64,000 bases of DNA. Source: Selaginella tamariscina. Taxonomy: Eukaryota; Streptophyta; Lycopodiopsida; Selaginellales; Selaginellaceae. The DNA lies in contig PUQB01000050.1 of NCBI GenBank assembly GCA_003024785.1, positions 150,001 to 214,000 on the forward strand. The letters are read 5' to 3'. This document shows positions 1 through 11,930 of the stretch, one piece after another. Position numbers and translations under genes: made by a program. How positions within the stretch are numbered: the first letter of the stretch is position 1; every line of letters starts with the position of its first letter. Below the pieces are notes generated by a model. That model made no database searches, was not told where the DNA came from, and saw nothing but the letters and a program-made list of their open reading frames with translations.

Positions 1-19
1 CCTTCAGGCATGGGTGAGC

Positions 20-1486
20 GGCGGGATTAATCCCGCCGCCGAGGCCCTTCACGCAGGCTATGGGCGGCGGGATTAATCCCGCCGCTCTACGACAAACCGA
101 AGAGCGGCGGGATTAATCCCGCCGCCCATAGCCTGCGTGAGGGGCCTCGGCGGCGGGATTAATCCCGCCGCTCATCCATGCCCTGCGCGGAATGCGGCGG
201 GATTTATCTCGCCGGCAATGGCCTGTGTGAAGGTTCTAATGGGCGGGATTAATCCCGCCGGATTCCGCGCAGGGCATTTACAGGGAATGGGCGGCAGGAT
301 TAATCCCGCCGCTCTTCGGTTTGTCGTAGAGCGGCGGGATTAATCCCGCCGCCCAGGGAATTCACGCAGGACATGAACGGCGGGATTTATCCGGCCCCAC
401 GCTCATGCCCTTCGCGGAGGCGGCGGGATTAATCCCGCCGTTCATGTCCTGCGTGAATTCCCTGGGCGGCGGGATTAATCCCGCCCCCACCCATCCCTGT
501 TCAAAAATGCCGCAGCCAATATATATGTGTGAGCGCATGATTTACGAGAGGGCGGCGGGATTAGCCTCCGAACCTTCATTACCCGGTGGCGAGATTAATC
601 TCCGAACCTTCATTACCCCATTGGTATGTTGAATCAATCCCGACTAACTCTGTCTGAGACGGAGAAGGTTTACAAAATACCAATGGAGGGAACCGAGAAG
701 GGTGGTGGGATTAATTTCACCATCCCTTACATGGTGGGCGGGATTAATCCCGCCGCGTACGCATGCCCTGCGCGGAATCGGGCGGGATTTATCCCGCCGC
801 CATTGGCCTGCCTGAAGGGCCTAGGCGGCGGGATTAATCCCGCAAGATTTCGCACAGGGCATTGGCGTTCGGCGGGATTAATCCCGCCGACTAAGGCCCG
901 AGTGAAGGGCCTGGGAGGCGGGATTAATCCCGCCGGACGCCAATTCCCTGCTCGGAATCGGGCGGGATTAATCCCGCCGCCATTGGCCTGTCTGAAGTGC
1001 CTAGGCGGCGGGATTAATCCCGCCCGATTCCGCGAAGGAAATTGGCGTCCGGCGGGATTAATCCCGCCGCATAGGGACCGAGTGAAGGCCATGGGCGGCG
1101 GGATTAATCCCGCCGAGTCTTCAATGCCTGTTGGAGAAATGAATCTCGCCACCCTTCCTTTTTCCTCCATTGGTGAGTTGGACCAATCCCAAACGTTTCT
1201 GTCTAAGACGTAGAAGGTTTACAACATACCAATGGAGGGACTGGGAAGGGTGGCGAGATTCATTTAACCATCCCTTACATGGTGGGCGAGATTAATCCCG
1301 CCCCTTTCTGGAGTCACTGAAGGGGTGTGAGAAATAAATCCTGCCCAGTTCTCTCTGAGACCGAGAAGGGTGGCAAGATTAATTCCGCACTCCCGTTCAA
1401 GGCCTCCAGAAAGGTGGCGAGATTAATCCCGCCCACTCTTTCAGGAGGCATTGAAGGGGTGGCGAGATTAATCCCGCCGCACCTTC
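20..1486. repeat. Right palindrome array of copy A (18-bp palindrome, ~45-bp period)
   Basis: The perfect self-complementary 18-mer GGCGGGATTAATCCCGCC starts at 20, 66, 106, 152, 242, 333, 422, 468, 737, 871, 917, 961, 1007, 1051 and 1097 (15 exact copies counted by eye). One- and two-base variants lie between them, and GGCGAGATTAATCCCGCC-type variants run from about 1240 to 1486. Start-to-start spacing is 40-46 bp, alternating 46/44 bp from 871 to 1097. Spacers are shared in inverted pairs, making larger nested inverted repeats. A segment at about 630-755 recurs diverged at about 1180-1303. The array ends about 330 bp upstream of the ParB-like gene start. All long open frames here are translations of the repeat, not genes. 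Confidence 0.95.
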
Positions 1487-1592
1487 CATGTGAATATATA
1501 TGTGTATTAGTATATATAAGTTGCATATCTCATTTTATTTACTTTTATCATCTTCATATTATTTCGAGTAAAAGCTAGGAATCTATGTAAAA

Positions 1593-1675
1593 CTGTCCAG
1601 AGCTCACATTTGTGGTGGTTCTAAAACGAAATGTTATCTTTCTTTTGCACTAACACAAATGTGAGCTTCGGACAG
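1593..1675 (+). repeat. Conserved leader hairpin upstream of the ParB-like gene (copy A)
   Basis: The arms CTGTCC(AG)AGCTCACATTTGTG and CACAAATGTGAGCT(TC)GGACAG pair over 22 bases with a two-base internal mismatch, around a loop of about 39 bases. The same hairpin is at 28976-29058 in copy B and 63196-63278 in copy C. It lies between the palindrome array and the first coding exon, so it is either in the 5' leader or in a 5' leader intron. A small embedded MITE or an RNA fold are both possible. Confidence 0.6.
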
Positions 1676-1818
1676 TTAATTACGTCTACTTCTCTCTGTG
1701 TATTATTTTTGTATATTCGGGTTTATACAAGTGTGTGTGCGTTTTTATATAATTTTATTTATAGTGTATTATTTTGCAGAAGGACGATTTGATCAAACAA
1801 GGAGATCGAGTCATTAGT

Positions 1819-4800
1819 ATGGAGTCGTCGTCAAATTCTGGGTAAGAATTAAAATAAAATCTGTTATACTCGGATACTTGAACTAATCATTTTTGTATTC
1901 AGATGTGGAATTGAGGTGACATTAAAGACAAGAGCAGGAGAAGAGATGGGCAGGGGGATTCTGGAATCAACTTGGCCATATTTTAAGATAAATGGGAAGC
2001 GCATTGGAGCAACCATGGCTGCTGTCAAATTAACCTCTGTCACATCTCATGGACAAGCAAAACAATGGAAAGTTGATTCGCTAGTCAAGCACCCGAAAGC
2101 AGGCTGCGAACCCAGATTGGACGATGCTCGACAGATATGCCTTGTTCCATCCAATGTCACGTTTCGGATCCAGAGGTCGTCAGTTACAACATTAATCTCG
2201 GGTGGTTTTGTCGACTTGTGGATAATGACGTTCACGTGTTCACTAATGATGTTGACCTTGGAGTTCTTCTTCAACTCAACGAAAGCCCATCTATGGAGGG
2301 GATCCATCTGGATGTCTACTTCGAAGATCTTCAGACTCATCGAGTAGGTGTATTGTCAGGAGATATTGTTTCACAATACAGAAAATCAGCAAGTGGAGCA
2401 ATCTTCCCTCTTGACATTGAAGAAGAACACAGCGACATCATAAGGGAGATTGAGAAGGTGGCTCGGTCTCAGGTTCTCTACAGATCACGTTCAATTTGCT
2501 TAGGAAGCTTCGGGAGCTGGAGCAGTGTGCCGAGAACACTAGAACAGCTGCAGTCGGGGATCACACATGTTGATTCGGATCGCAAAAGAAAATCATCAAT
2601 CGTTTTGTCAGCTGCACCTGTGGCATCTCATGCTGCAATAAGTCACAAGGAAATGATGTTGGATGATAAGATTTATCCTTGTAGGGTTAAATATTGCAGC
2701 GTCAACCCAAACTTCAATTACAGGCCACTCAACCAGGAACGTGTAGCTGAGCTCATGGAGAAGATGAAGGACGACAATTCTTATACCGTTCCACATAATG
2801 CTGTTTTGTGTCCATACTATGAAAGAAGGAAGGGTGCTGACAAAGTCTGGATCACAACACCAGAACAACTCATGAAGATTCAGACGGAGAATAAAAGATC
2901 TATCAAGTACTACATCATTAGTGGCCAGCACACAATAACGGCAGCCCAACGACTTCTCGAAGAACACAACAAAGGAACGATGGCAACAAAACTTTCCGAG
3001 CATACCCGTGAGAAGCTGACAAAAAGATCGGCGTTTTTAGCTAAGCCGAATCTCACAATCGAGCAGTACCATAAGTTATCGGCGGAATGGGACGCTGCCG
3101 ACACCAACCACTACAACAGCAAAATATGGGAGAAGTTTAAACACACGCGAGCCGTGTGGGAATCTCTTCAGCGACCACAAAGAGCTACCGCAGGGAATAC
3201 ACAATCTGCGGAATACCGGGTAAGCAAATTGTTTGGGCGGGATTTATCTCGCCGGTATATTAATCTGTCTTTTTCCTCAGAGAGTTGAAGAAATTGCAGC
3301 AGTTGATTTTGCCCAGGTGGGCGGGAAGGAAACATCATTTCTGATGATGTTGATTTCTTGCCCCGAAGATAGGATCTTTGCCAAATGGTTGGGGATTATG
3401 GAATCCTTTTCAAAAGGAACACTGAAGAAGAAGCAGACAAGTGAAGGGGAGCCCTCAGAAAAGTCTGCAAAGAAACCCAGTAAGACGCCGAAGGCTAAGT
3501 CTGTTCAATCTACAAAGGATGTAGACAACGATTTCAAGCTCACATGGTTGAAGCCTTTAAATGGAACAACGATGGAGGAGATGGAAATCTTGGCTGATTT
3601 GGTGATCGATGGCAAACTACAAATCAATAACAGCAGCCCAACCTCTCCTTTTCATCTCAAGGCAATGGAGTTGAAGACGGTCAGGCATTTCAAGGAGTGG
3701 TTGGGAATACACTGCCACAAACTGGGTTGGACCTCGACTTCAACATATGAAGAGGTTAGCAAATATTTGCATGTGACGAACGATGATATGCTTGTCGAAT
3801 GGGTGAACCAATCGGAAGATCTGGCAAGAATCTATTGCACGCCAACGCCAAAAAGGAAAACATTGGGATGACGCCTTCTCTTATGGCAGTCCTTCAGCAG
3901 CGGAGAACCGAATTGAACCTTATAAAGGAGGATGCTACGAATCACGACAAGCCCTACAGATGTTTGTTGTTAGATTCGGAGACTTTATGGGGTAACATCA
4001 CTGCTTGTAGGAAACCGTTTCAATTGTTCGTGATGGATCGGCGGGTGTCAAAAAATCTTTCGACAGATAGGGCACTAGAGGATCTGGTGGAGAAACTTAG
4101 CCGTGCAAGCATATACATAGAAGGTATTTATTATTGAATTCATGCTTGCGCTCTTCACTGATACCTACTTTTTCAGGTATTTATTTCTTGATTCTTGCTC
4201 ATGTCACCGATACTTTTGCCTTCGCCTTCGCCAAGAAGAATAGACATCGTTGGACAGGATTTTATATGAACGATGCTAATCCCAAGTGCATTGATACTGT
4301 TACTTGGTTGTTAGGAATGCGCCAAACAATTTCAAGCTTCCAAATGACTGGCCAGGCATCTGTTTGCACTCCAACGGCCCTGAACCTCCATCCGATACAC
4401 CGATAGGTATGAGTGACGTATTCGGCAATGTACGTTATCCAAACATCACAAGTCAAGCGGCACGGAGCATCGTCAACTTGATCAGGGGTCCTCACAGTGA
4501 TGCGTGGGTTTTTGACTACTGCACTAGGGGGTCCGTCTTGAAGGAGTGTTACCTTCGGCATACATGTGTGTTTGCCGTTGAAGGATAAGACCATGGTTGA
4601 GGACCTGAACAAGTGGATAGATTGGGTCTCAACTGAGTACCCCAACGATTCCATAAAGGCGTATTTGAGAAAGTTCCCTCCAGATAAGTGCGATAGCTCT
4701 GAAGGTGAATCTGGTTCAATCTCGGAGTCTGAGAACGAACATCAATCAGATATTAGACCGGAAGTTATCTCGAGGAGTACAGAACATTCGCACACTCCAG

Positions 4801-4907
4801 GACCCATGGAAACATCAATAGAAGATGCAGAAGATCTTGAACCATCTCACAAGCGGCTTAGACCTTCTTCGCCTCACTCAGAAGGTAATAGCGAAGAAGA
4901 ATTGTGA
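1819..4907 (+). CDS. ParB-like / SAM-methyltransferase-like protein, copy A (frameshifted)
   Basis: Four exons are inferred from GT-AG borders shared with copy B: 1819-1841, 1903-3219, 3281-4123 and 4177 to about 4907. The first exon is tiny (MESSSNSG). Exon 2 carries a ParB/sulfiredoxin-like stretch at about 2680-2965: an NP motif, a helix LNQERVAELMEKMKDD, then YYIISGQHTITAAQRLL, where GQH stands in the place of the family's G-x-R/H-R motif. Exon 3 holds a Lys/Ser-rich linker. Exon 4 holds the methyltransferase-like motif WVFDYCTRGSVLKEC followed by an acidic/Ser-rich tail. Compared with copy B, small indels at about 2162, 3826, 4302 and 4580 shift the frame, so this copy is probably dead, whereas the region near 2520 is open here but shifted in B. 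No target-recognition or DPPY-type catalytic motif is seen. Confidence 0.6.
3220..3280 (+). other. Intron carrying a palindrome variant (copy A)
   Basis: A 61-bp GT-AG intron (GTAAGC to CCTCAG) interrupts the ParB-like gene right after the ParB-like domain. It contains GGGCGGGATTTATCTCGCCGG, a one-step variant of the array palindrome, also found in the array itself at about 197-218. The same intron is at 30604-30664 in copy B. Confidence 0.65.
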
Positions 4908-5183
4908 ATTGATAGAGTGATGAATAGTTGTAAATGAGTGTAACATAAGGCATTTTTGTATATTTCTTTTATATTTGTACAGAAAATAAATTCTCAAGGA
5001 TTAATGAAGCTTTTAGTTCAAACATGGGTCACACATTAACAAGGTAAATAATATACCTTGATAATTTTAAGGTCAGCTAATTATCATTTTGCAGATGTAA
5101 TGAAATAATTGAGAACATGGATTTTCAGCATTGCATGAGGTAAGAGAGGGGTTTGGCGACAATTTCTTGTGCCACATGTCAGA

Positions 5184-6326
5184 ATGACAGAGTTCATGCA
5201 GGAAATGGATAATAATGCAGCTCAAAACATCGTTACCATGGGGGCCACTTCAGTTTTTGCATCATCATTTTTATTGGCTTCAGTTCCGAAATCAATTTCT
5301 TCAGCGCATGCAATATCTGAATCTTGTAAGGATGATGTACAATTAAATGATGAAGGGATAGTGGGCAACGGATAAATGTGAAAGGGAGCAAACAAGTGAT
5401 TTGCAAAGTATTCAAGAGGCAACGCTATCTCACGTTACTCATGGCCATATTGTGTTGTTGGATGTCAATGGTGTTCTGCTTCATCGACAAAGGCCCGAGA
5501 TAGAAAAACAGAAATCAAACAAGGAGATTTCATTCCTTGTCATGGTAAATTTCGATATGATATTATTTTTCGTCCAGGGTTGGATCGTCTCTTTCAAAAG
5601 CTTAAGGAGATGGGTGCGCTTGTGGGGATTTGGTCATGCATGCAGATTCATAACTTAACACCGCTGTTGAGTTTACTTAAGAAACATTGTAGTGTTGCAG
5701 AAGAGGTGATTCGTAAAGATTGGATTTTTGACCAGCGAATGTGTCATAAACCTCTCGAATTTCACAATATAAGAAAGGAAAGCAAGCCATACTTCTTCAA
5801 GAATGAAAGAATAATTGGGACTCATGGGGAGATCAGTCGCTTAAGGATAACGAAGAATGCACATATCTTAGTAGTAGACGACTCTCCTCAGAAGGCTATG
5901 CTCAACCAAAACATTGCTTGTATTCATCCAATCACTTTCGATCCATATTCTGATATCGATATCATGGATGAGCTAGTGAACTACTTGGATACGTGCCTCA
6001 GAAAGAAGAATCTCGAAAATTTTTGTGAGCAGTATCCACCGTATCATACATTTCCTGAAGCTTTTCTTTCTCGTGATATTGAATTTTATAAAATGAAGGA
6101 TAGCAACCGGGCGCTTTATAATATTATTCTTAAGGAACGTCAGTTTTTAGATGAGCCTTTATGCAGACCTTCTCTTATCACATCTTATGTATTAACAAGG
6201 ATGGCAACTCCCAATTGCATTCGTGAGAGTGTTAAGTGGTGGCAACAACATCAAGATATTGACCAAAATGATTTGATTAATCCGGAGAGTGATGATTTAG
6301 ACAAAATGAAAGATTTCTTTGTATGA
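5184..6326 (+). CDS. FCP1/NIF-like HAD phosphatase-like cargo protein, copy A
   Basis: Translation from the ATG at 5184 gives a Ser-rich N-terminus, then IVLLDVNGVLLHR at about 5450-5490, which is the HAD/FCP1 motif I position with the second aspartate replaced by Asn. In the next frame follow KFRYDIIFRPGLDRLFQKL, GALVGIWSCMQIHN, KDWIFDQ and HILVVDDSPQKA, the normal order of an FCP1/NLI-interacting-factor domain. Proteins of this family remove phosphate from RNA polymerase II tails or SMADs. Here the Asn suggests weak or no activity, although DxN forms are known in plants. The frame changes once near 5490-5510, identically in copy B, so an unrecognised intron or an old shared frameshift is likely. 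It lies about 280 bp after the ParB-like gene on the same strand. Confidence 0.65.
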
Positions 6327-6624
6327 TAGAAGAAAGTATTTATAAAAACATGTTGATAAGAAAATGATTTCATTTGTAATTATGTTTGATAGTATTTCTT
6401 CATTATTGTAAACTATTTTTAGAATAATATGAATATTCTAAGATATTTTAGGAATATTCCTTACTAAGTAAGGTTATTGAAGGATTTAATTAATTAATTA
6501 ATTAATATTTAAGGCTTAATTACATATTAATTAAATGATTAATTAATAATTAAAACTTAAGTATTAATTAGTAATTTATTTTATATTCCCATTTTCACGT
6601 ATCATGCCCACTTTAGTTACAACG
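6327..6624. repeat. Right subterminal region and terminal inverted repeat of copy A
   Basis: This is non-coding AT-rich DNA with TTAATTAA runs and GAATATTC-type motifs (about 6430-6460), ending in the terminal inverted repeat at about 6603-6624. The same sequence closes copy B. Confidence 0.8.
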
Positions 6625-9136
6625 TGCATCCTTCATCCTTCACTTCCTTTATTCGGCAGGCGCATATGGAATCAATGGACGAGTACACGGATACGACAAG
6701 TACTTCTACAACAGCGGTCAATACGGCATCTCAATCAGAACCGGCGGTTTCAATTCCTCTTACACCAGTCCTTTATCGTATTGTCCGTCCAGCACCAAAC
6801 TCATTTCGGATATACGAGAATGGATCTAGAGGATGCAGTTGGAGTGATATTTCAAAACGTTTGTACACAAACGATTGGATCAGCAAGGTGAACACTTAGT
6901 CGACCAGGCGATCAAGGCATACCTACCGCAATACAAGGCTCTACAACTATAGGGCGGCGCATTTGCATTCACAAGTAAGCTTATTTGAGATGTCTTTGAA
7001 TTCCCAGATCCAGACATCTCCTATGATCCAATTCTACAAGTCAACACATACGTTCATCACTACACCGATAATTTGGACAAGTTTTGCCAGAAGCAGAAGA
7101 TGGCGAATGCGGCACCAACGTCAATCCTACGCGAACCTCATAAGAGTCATATAAGGCTATTACTATTGCATTCGCTTTCCACAAAACGCCGACAGGATTC
7201 AATAAGGAGATCGGGTATGTATATCATCAATCTGAACAGGGACAGAAATCGGATTGGGGGAGCTAGTCGTAGTAGGGCTACAATGTGAGTTGAACACTCT
7301 GCACAACCCCAAAAGCAAGGACAAGGAGACGTCCGTATTTTCGGTGCTTCATCACATTTTGACAACTATCAACATTACATATGCGGACTTAGCACTAATA
7401 GGTACACTGGTACTCACAACAAGGATGGGCTTTTGGTTAGATCTTACCAATTAGTACCCGGATAATGTGTTCAACGTCCATAATTTGGATGCGCCACTAC
7501 CAACTAAGTTGAAGAAACAGCCACGTACACAAGCAAAGAAGCCAGAGGAGCCGCAGTCAAAGGAACCCAAGATCATACTTGAGTTTGTGGACAAGGAGGA
7601 AGACGATGATCGAGTATTGCAGAGGAGACCTTTACCTCGAGGAGACTAGTGGAGGATGCAAAACAGGCCCATGGCATCAACTTCTGTACCACACACGGAG
7701 TGTGAAGACACAGCACTACCAGATCACAATTAGCCCATAGGACTGACTTCAACAACACCCATGGAGTGTGGGGATTCTGCGCCATTCAACAGTACGGGTC
7801 CTACCGTAGTTCCGTCACCACCATCAGTTCAACATCAAACTACGGCAGGTACATCTTCTCATATCATACCACCACAGGTAGTACCTCCAGCACAACAAGT
7901 ACGGGAATCAGTAGTACGGCAGTCAGGACAAGAACCGAATTCAGCAGAACCGGCACCTGGACAATCTGCCAAAAACGACATCCATGATAAAGAGTAGGAC
8001 CAACAACAGCCCTATTCACCAATACAACAGATGGGACATCACGCTTCGGATCATCAGGAGCGGGACATTTCAAGGAGTTCGAAGCACACTCGTGATCAGA
8101 TTGCTTCACCCAGACTCCCACTGTAGGACCCACCACAAGATATGACTCTCAAAGGTCAGCTTTCCCACCTTCGCAGTGTCGTTGATTCTATTACGCAATA
8201 GGTAGCACTTCAACGAGCATATGCTACTTTCAATCAGCAACTTCATGACCATTGTAATATGATTGACAAGAAGTTCTTGGAGCAGTCAAACATCATACGA
8301 CGTCTATATGACCAAAACAAGGTACTCATGGACAATGTCACACACTAGTTGACCAAGTCCGTAATATCCATGAGAAGATGAGCGAGTTCAATCCAACAGC
8401 TACTCCAACATCAGATGACGCGGACGAAGTACGTAAGTTACGCGAGGAGAACCTCAAGCTGAAGAACTTCGTCGCTTCTCTGTGTGGAACTGCGGGCACA
8501 TCATAAGGTTGCATCGGGGTGATGCAACACTTCCAGTCTGGGGGGATGTTAGGATCATAGTTAGACATTGATAGAGTTTCTTGTTATTTCATGGGCAATA
8601 TAATGGGAAATATCAAAAACAATATATATTATGGAAAACCGAGAGTGGGAAGGATATATCGGAGTACGAGTTATTAACGCAATACCGCAATACGAGTCAT
8701 CACCACAATATGATACTAGCGGAGTACGGCGTGTTTGGATAAGGATAAGAAGGAGTTACAGTAACTGAATGGATAAGGTTGAGAGGCAGTTGCGATAATT
8801 GCTAGTACGGCACCTAGAGTACGGGTATAAATAGACCAGATTAGGACTAGAAGTGAATCCCGAGTATATTGTTATTTTGTACCATGTGCCGTGTGCGGAC
8901 ATAATATAAGTTTCCTTTCAATACGTCTTTTTCTTACTCGTATTTCTGATTTGTGGTATACTATTCTTATTTCCAGTACTGTGATGGGATCCATAGTACT
9001 GTTACCTTGCCATCTTTACCCTTTTCCAACCTTCTAATGTCTGATTTCTGCTCTATTTTATTCCGGTAGACCCTTAATACGAGTTTATCAAAAGCAATCT
9101 TACCTTGGTGCAGTGGGTAGATTTTATGGTTCAACA
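6625..9136 (+). mobile_element. Fossil Ty3/gypsy-type LTR element 1, 3' part
   Basis: This is the 3' section of an LTR retrotransposon on the plus strand: internal DNA (6625-8546), a polypurine tract just before 8547, and a 3' LTR (8547-9136). The internal part shows no recognised domain; its open pieces are rich in Thr, Ser, Gln and Pro. The element is broken in several places. Its LTR is the same family as the minus-strand LTR at 15678-16270. Copy A of the DNA transposon abuts it at 6624, which suggests nesting. Confidence 0.7.
8547..9136 (+). repeat. LTR of gypsy family 1 (3' LTR, plus orientation)
   Basis: It begins TGTTAGGATC and ends GGTTCAACA (TG...CA borders), 590 bp, preceded by the purine run TCTGGGGGGA. 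The whole length matches the reverse complement of 15678-16270 with scattered differences, so the two belong to one family but are not identical. Confidence 0.85.
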
Positions 9137-9750
9137 CTATAGACAAAGTACATAATATTATGCAATCAAGGGCTCCAACTCTTTGCCTTCTAAAAGGTTG
9201 TGCAAGTGTAAGGTGGAAACTTGGAAATGGTTACCTTCATTGTGTGACTAAAGGAGGAGACAATAAATAATTCTTGTCTTCCATGTTGCTCCACTCTGTA
9301 CCATTAATATGTCCTTTGAACATATGAATCTTTTTGCTTGGATGTAGTTCTTCTCCTACTCTTTTGACATCTTATTAGGCATTCTGACAGAACTTTCGTT
9401 GTAACTTGGCACTTAAGCAACCCCAGGGGCGATGGAGTCTTCTCCTTGAGTGTGGCAGCTTGACACACATATGGTCCTCTTGGTGGTGACAGAGTTTTCT
9501 CCCTGAGTGTGAAAGATGGTTGTACTACTATTTGTTCAACTCCCTTTAGCTTAAATCTTGATTCATGTAAAATTGTAACCTCCTCAATTGTCAAGTTTGT
9601 TCCTTTATGAACATGTCACACATTAAGCACATGGACAACCTTTGTTTGAATGATCCCTTACATAGGGATGTTTGTAACATGTAAAGGATGGGGGCAAAAC
9701 TACATTATTTAGCACACATGTTCAACATTTTCGAAGACATTTGTATAACA
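9137..9750. other. Intergenic, no gene recognised
   Basis: I see no known domain here. A minus-strand open stretch (9304-9594) holds two copies of a short motif (TLREKTLSPP and TLKEKTPSPL), which may only be an internal duplication. Confidence 0.4.
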
Positions 9751-9754
9751 TGCA

Positions 9755-9958
9755 GGTTATAACTAAAATGGGCATGATACATGAAAATGGGAATATAGAA
9801 TAAATTGCTAATTAATACTTAAGTTTTAATTATTAATTAATTATTTAATTAATATATAATTAAACCTTTAAATATTAATTAATTAATAAATTAATCCTTC
9901 AATAACCTTACTTAGTAAAGAATATTTCTAAAATATCTTAGAATATTCATATTATTCT
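9755..9958 (-). mobile_element. Isolated right end of the giant DNA transposon (inverted fragment)
   Basis: The sequence GTTATAACTAAAATGGGCATGATAC and the following AT-rich 200 bp are the reverse complement of the right ends of copies A and B. TGCA (9751-9754) flanks the terminus, as in the other copies. Similarity stops at about 9958. It is an older truncated relative or the stub of a lost copy. Confidence 0.8.
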
Positions 9959-11790
9959 CTGTCACCCGACGCACACAACACAATGGTTAATTTCTTTAAT
10001 TAACTAGAATTTATATTGGAGGCCTCTAGTTAGTGTTGTTGCCAGCCCCTTGGTTAACAAGAAATAAAGATTTACTTTATTTCTTAATAATAAACGCTGT
10101 TGATGACCCTTGTCGTCTAGAACCCAACAAGCAGTTTGAGTTAATCTCAAATGTTTAACCAAACACCTTCACGTTTCTCCAATTGTTCCACATGTCCACA
10201 TGTCACTGTATTATAGCCTCACTTTTATGTATCCCTCGGTGTTTCTCATTACCCCTTTACATAATTATACCTATCCCTTGTTAGTATATAGCTATGCCAG
10301 ACTAAGTATAAGACTTTTATCAAAATCAAGCTCTTTTCCGATATAAAAGTACTATTCATAAAACCATATTTTTTGTAAACATGTCAATCTGGCTAGAGGC
10401 GATCATAGAGGCGCATGGTTGTACACATGCATACAACAAGGTCATGCTAACCTGCTAATTGCTATCCACTTAGTGTGTTATTAACATAAATTTATTCTTG
10501 ATAGGAATTAAATTCAATCAAATTTGTAACAAAGTGTGATAGCACTGCCATTCGTCTTTCGCAACTAAACTAATGAGTACAAATGAGAGTGTTAGTTAAG
10601 ACACATGCTATCTAAAGATTGCTGTTTGAAGCACTAGAGATGGGTTGAATTTTCTAGTTTCCACATTGGTTTGTACGAATGGTATGTTAGCTTATCTGTT
10701 CCTTGAACTAGTCGGTGTTATTAAAGAGTACACCTCAAAGAGCACATTATACTAAATGCCATTCAATAATTCCTAACTCTTTATTAAGTTCAAAAATACT
10801 AAATTTTAAAACTTAATTTCCGCGATAAGAGTCTCTCTAAACTCAAAATATTGCACGCCTTTGCAATATTATATTTATTTCCAACTCTTAAACTGATTAT
10901 GTCAATGTCCACTAACACTATACCACGTATAGCATTTCCACTAATTCGAGCAATTAATGTTTTTGACAAGCAACCTCAAACTAATCTTAAATCCATAAAC
11001 AGTTGTAATTTTGATTTGATACTCTCGAATGAATAACGATTGTTTTAACGTTCAAATCTTAAGTTTACCAACTAGTTATTATACTAGCGGATATAACCTT
11101 ACAATCATCATTTTATCGAAATGCTACAACTATAATATACATAGTCTTAGTTTACATGAATTGAACTTCAGTTTAAGATGGAAATATATTATTATAATAG
11201 TATTCCGAGGAACTTGTTCAGAGACTAAGAGGAATCATGTACTAGTGTCTGGTTTTTAGTTGATTTAGTAAGATAATCAATCTCCACAAATGTTATCATA
11301 ACATTGAAGTGTTATATCAACTTTATGTTTTAGTCATACCTTATAATTGAATAGATCTCCCCAAACATGAATAAGATATTTAGTTTAGTACATCGAATTA
11401 AGATACATTATTCATTCTAGACACACTAACAATCATCAAAGTATCACATTACTTCCTCAAGCAATGTATTGAGAAACTTCTCATTTCTTAGCTAACTTGA
11501 AAACATGTTTTAAGTTACAACACTAAGGTACTACCTTACCAAAGTGTAGGACTCATATCCGCTTGAGTTTTTATATTTTATGATTATAATCACCTTATGT
11601 GATCATAACCAAGTTTCGATATTGAGTGCTCCAAACTCAATATTAAAGAGATAGTATACTATACTTTGACAAGTCATTTATAACCAATTTTGAAAAGATT
11701 GTTACAAATCCTTCCAAAGTCTAACATATGAATATCTCAATGATGAGGTGATAGGATACCTCATATTCTCGAACTGGATATTGGACCATA
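9959..11790. other. AT-rich DNA, no gene recognised
   Basis: No convincing coding frame or known repeat is seen. Because it sits between a truncated transposon end and gypsy-type internal DNA, it may be part of another decayed repeat, but no borders could be found. Confidence 0.4.
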
Positions 11791-11930
11791 CATTAGGAAC
11801 ATCGTATTAAGCAGACTAGCTAAAATAGGAACCTTCATTAATGCCTACTTTAATGTATTGAAGCTCTGTTCGCATTGCGCATCCCATTTGAAGGGTTGCG
11901 TTTTTCTCAAAAGCATAGTTAATGGCTTTG

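Larger units (their letters stand above)
1..6624 (+). mobile_element. Giant TIR DNA transposon, copy A (right half, cut by window start)
   Basis: This stretch matches copy B base for base, apart from small indels, from 27561 to 34024. It holds the right palindrome array, a leader hairpin, the ParB/methyltransferase-like gene, the FCP1-like gene and the right end. The right terminus reads CATGCCCACTTTAGTTACAACG, is followed by TGCA (6625-6628), and is the inverted counterpart of the left terminus seen in copies B and C. The left half would lie before the window. The DNA to the right is a gypsy-type element, so copy A is probably nested in it. The near identity to B implies recent transposition or segmental duplication. 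Confidence 0.88.

Noticed and set aside
20-1114. CRISPR-like array
   Set aside because: Repeats are perfect palindromes with spacers that recur in inverted pairs, in eukaryotic intron-containing DNA, and without cas genes.
137-1213. Long open frames with GGGINPA / AGLIPP repeats on both strands
   Set aside because: They are six-frame translations of the 18-bp palindrome array; the same peptides appear on both strands and in all arrays.
2608-3107. Minus-strand ORFs inside the ParB-like gene
   Set aside because: Shadows of the plus-strand coding exon, without domains or splice support.
7147-8136. Several 60-90 residue ORFs in gypsy element 1
   Set aside because: Overlapping pieces within decayed retroelement internal DNA with no recognised domain.
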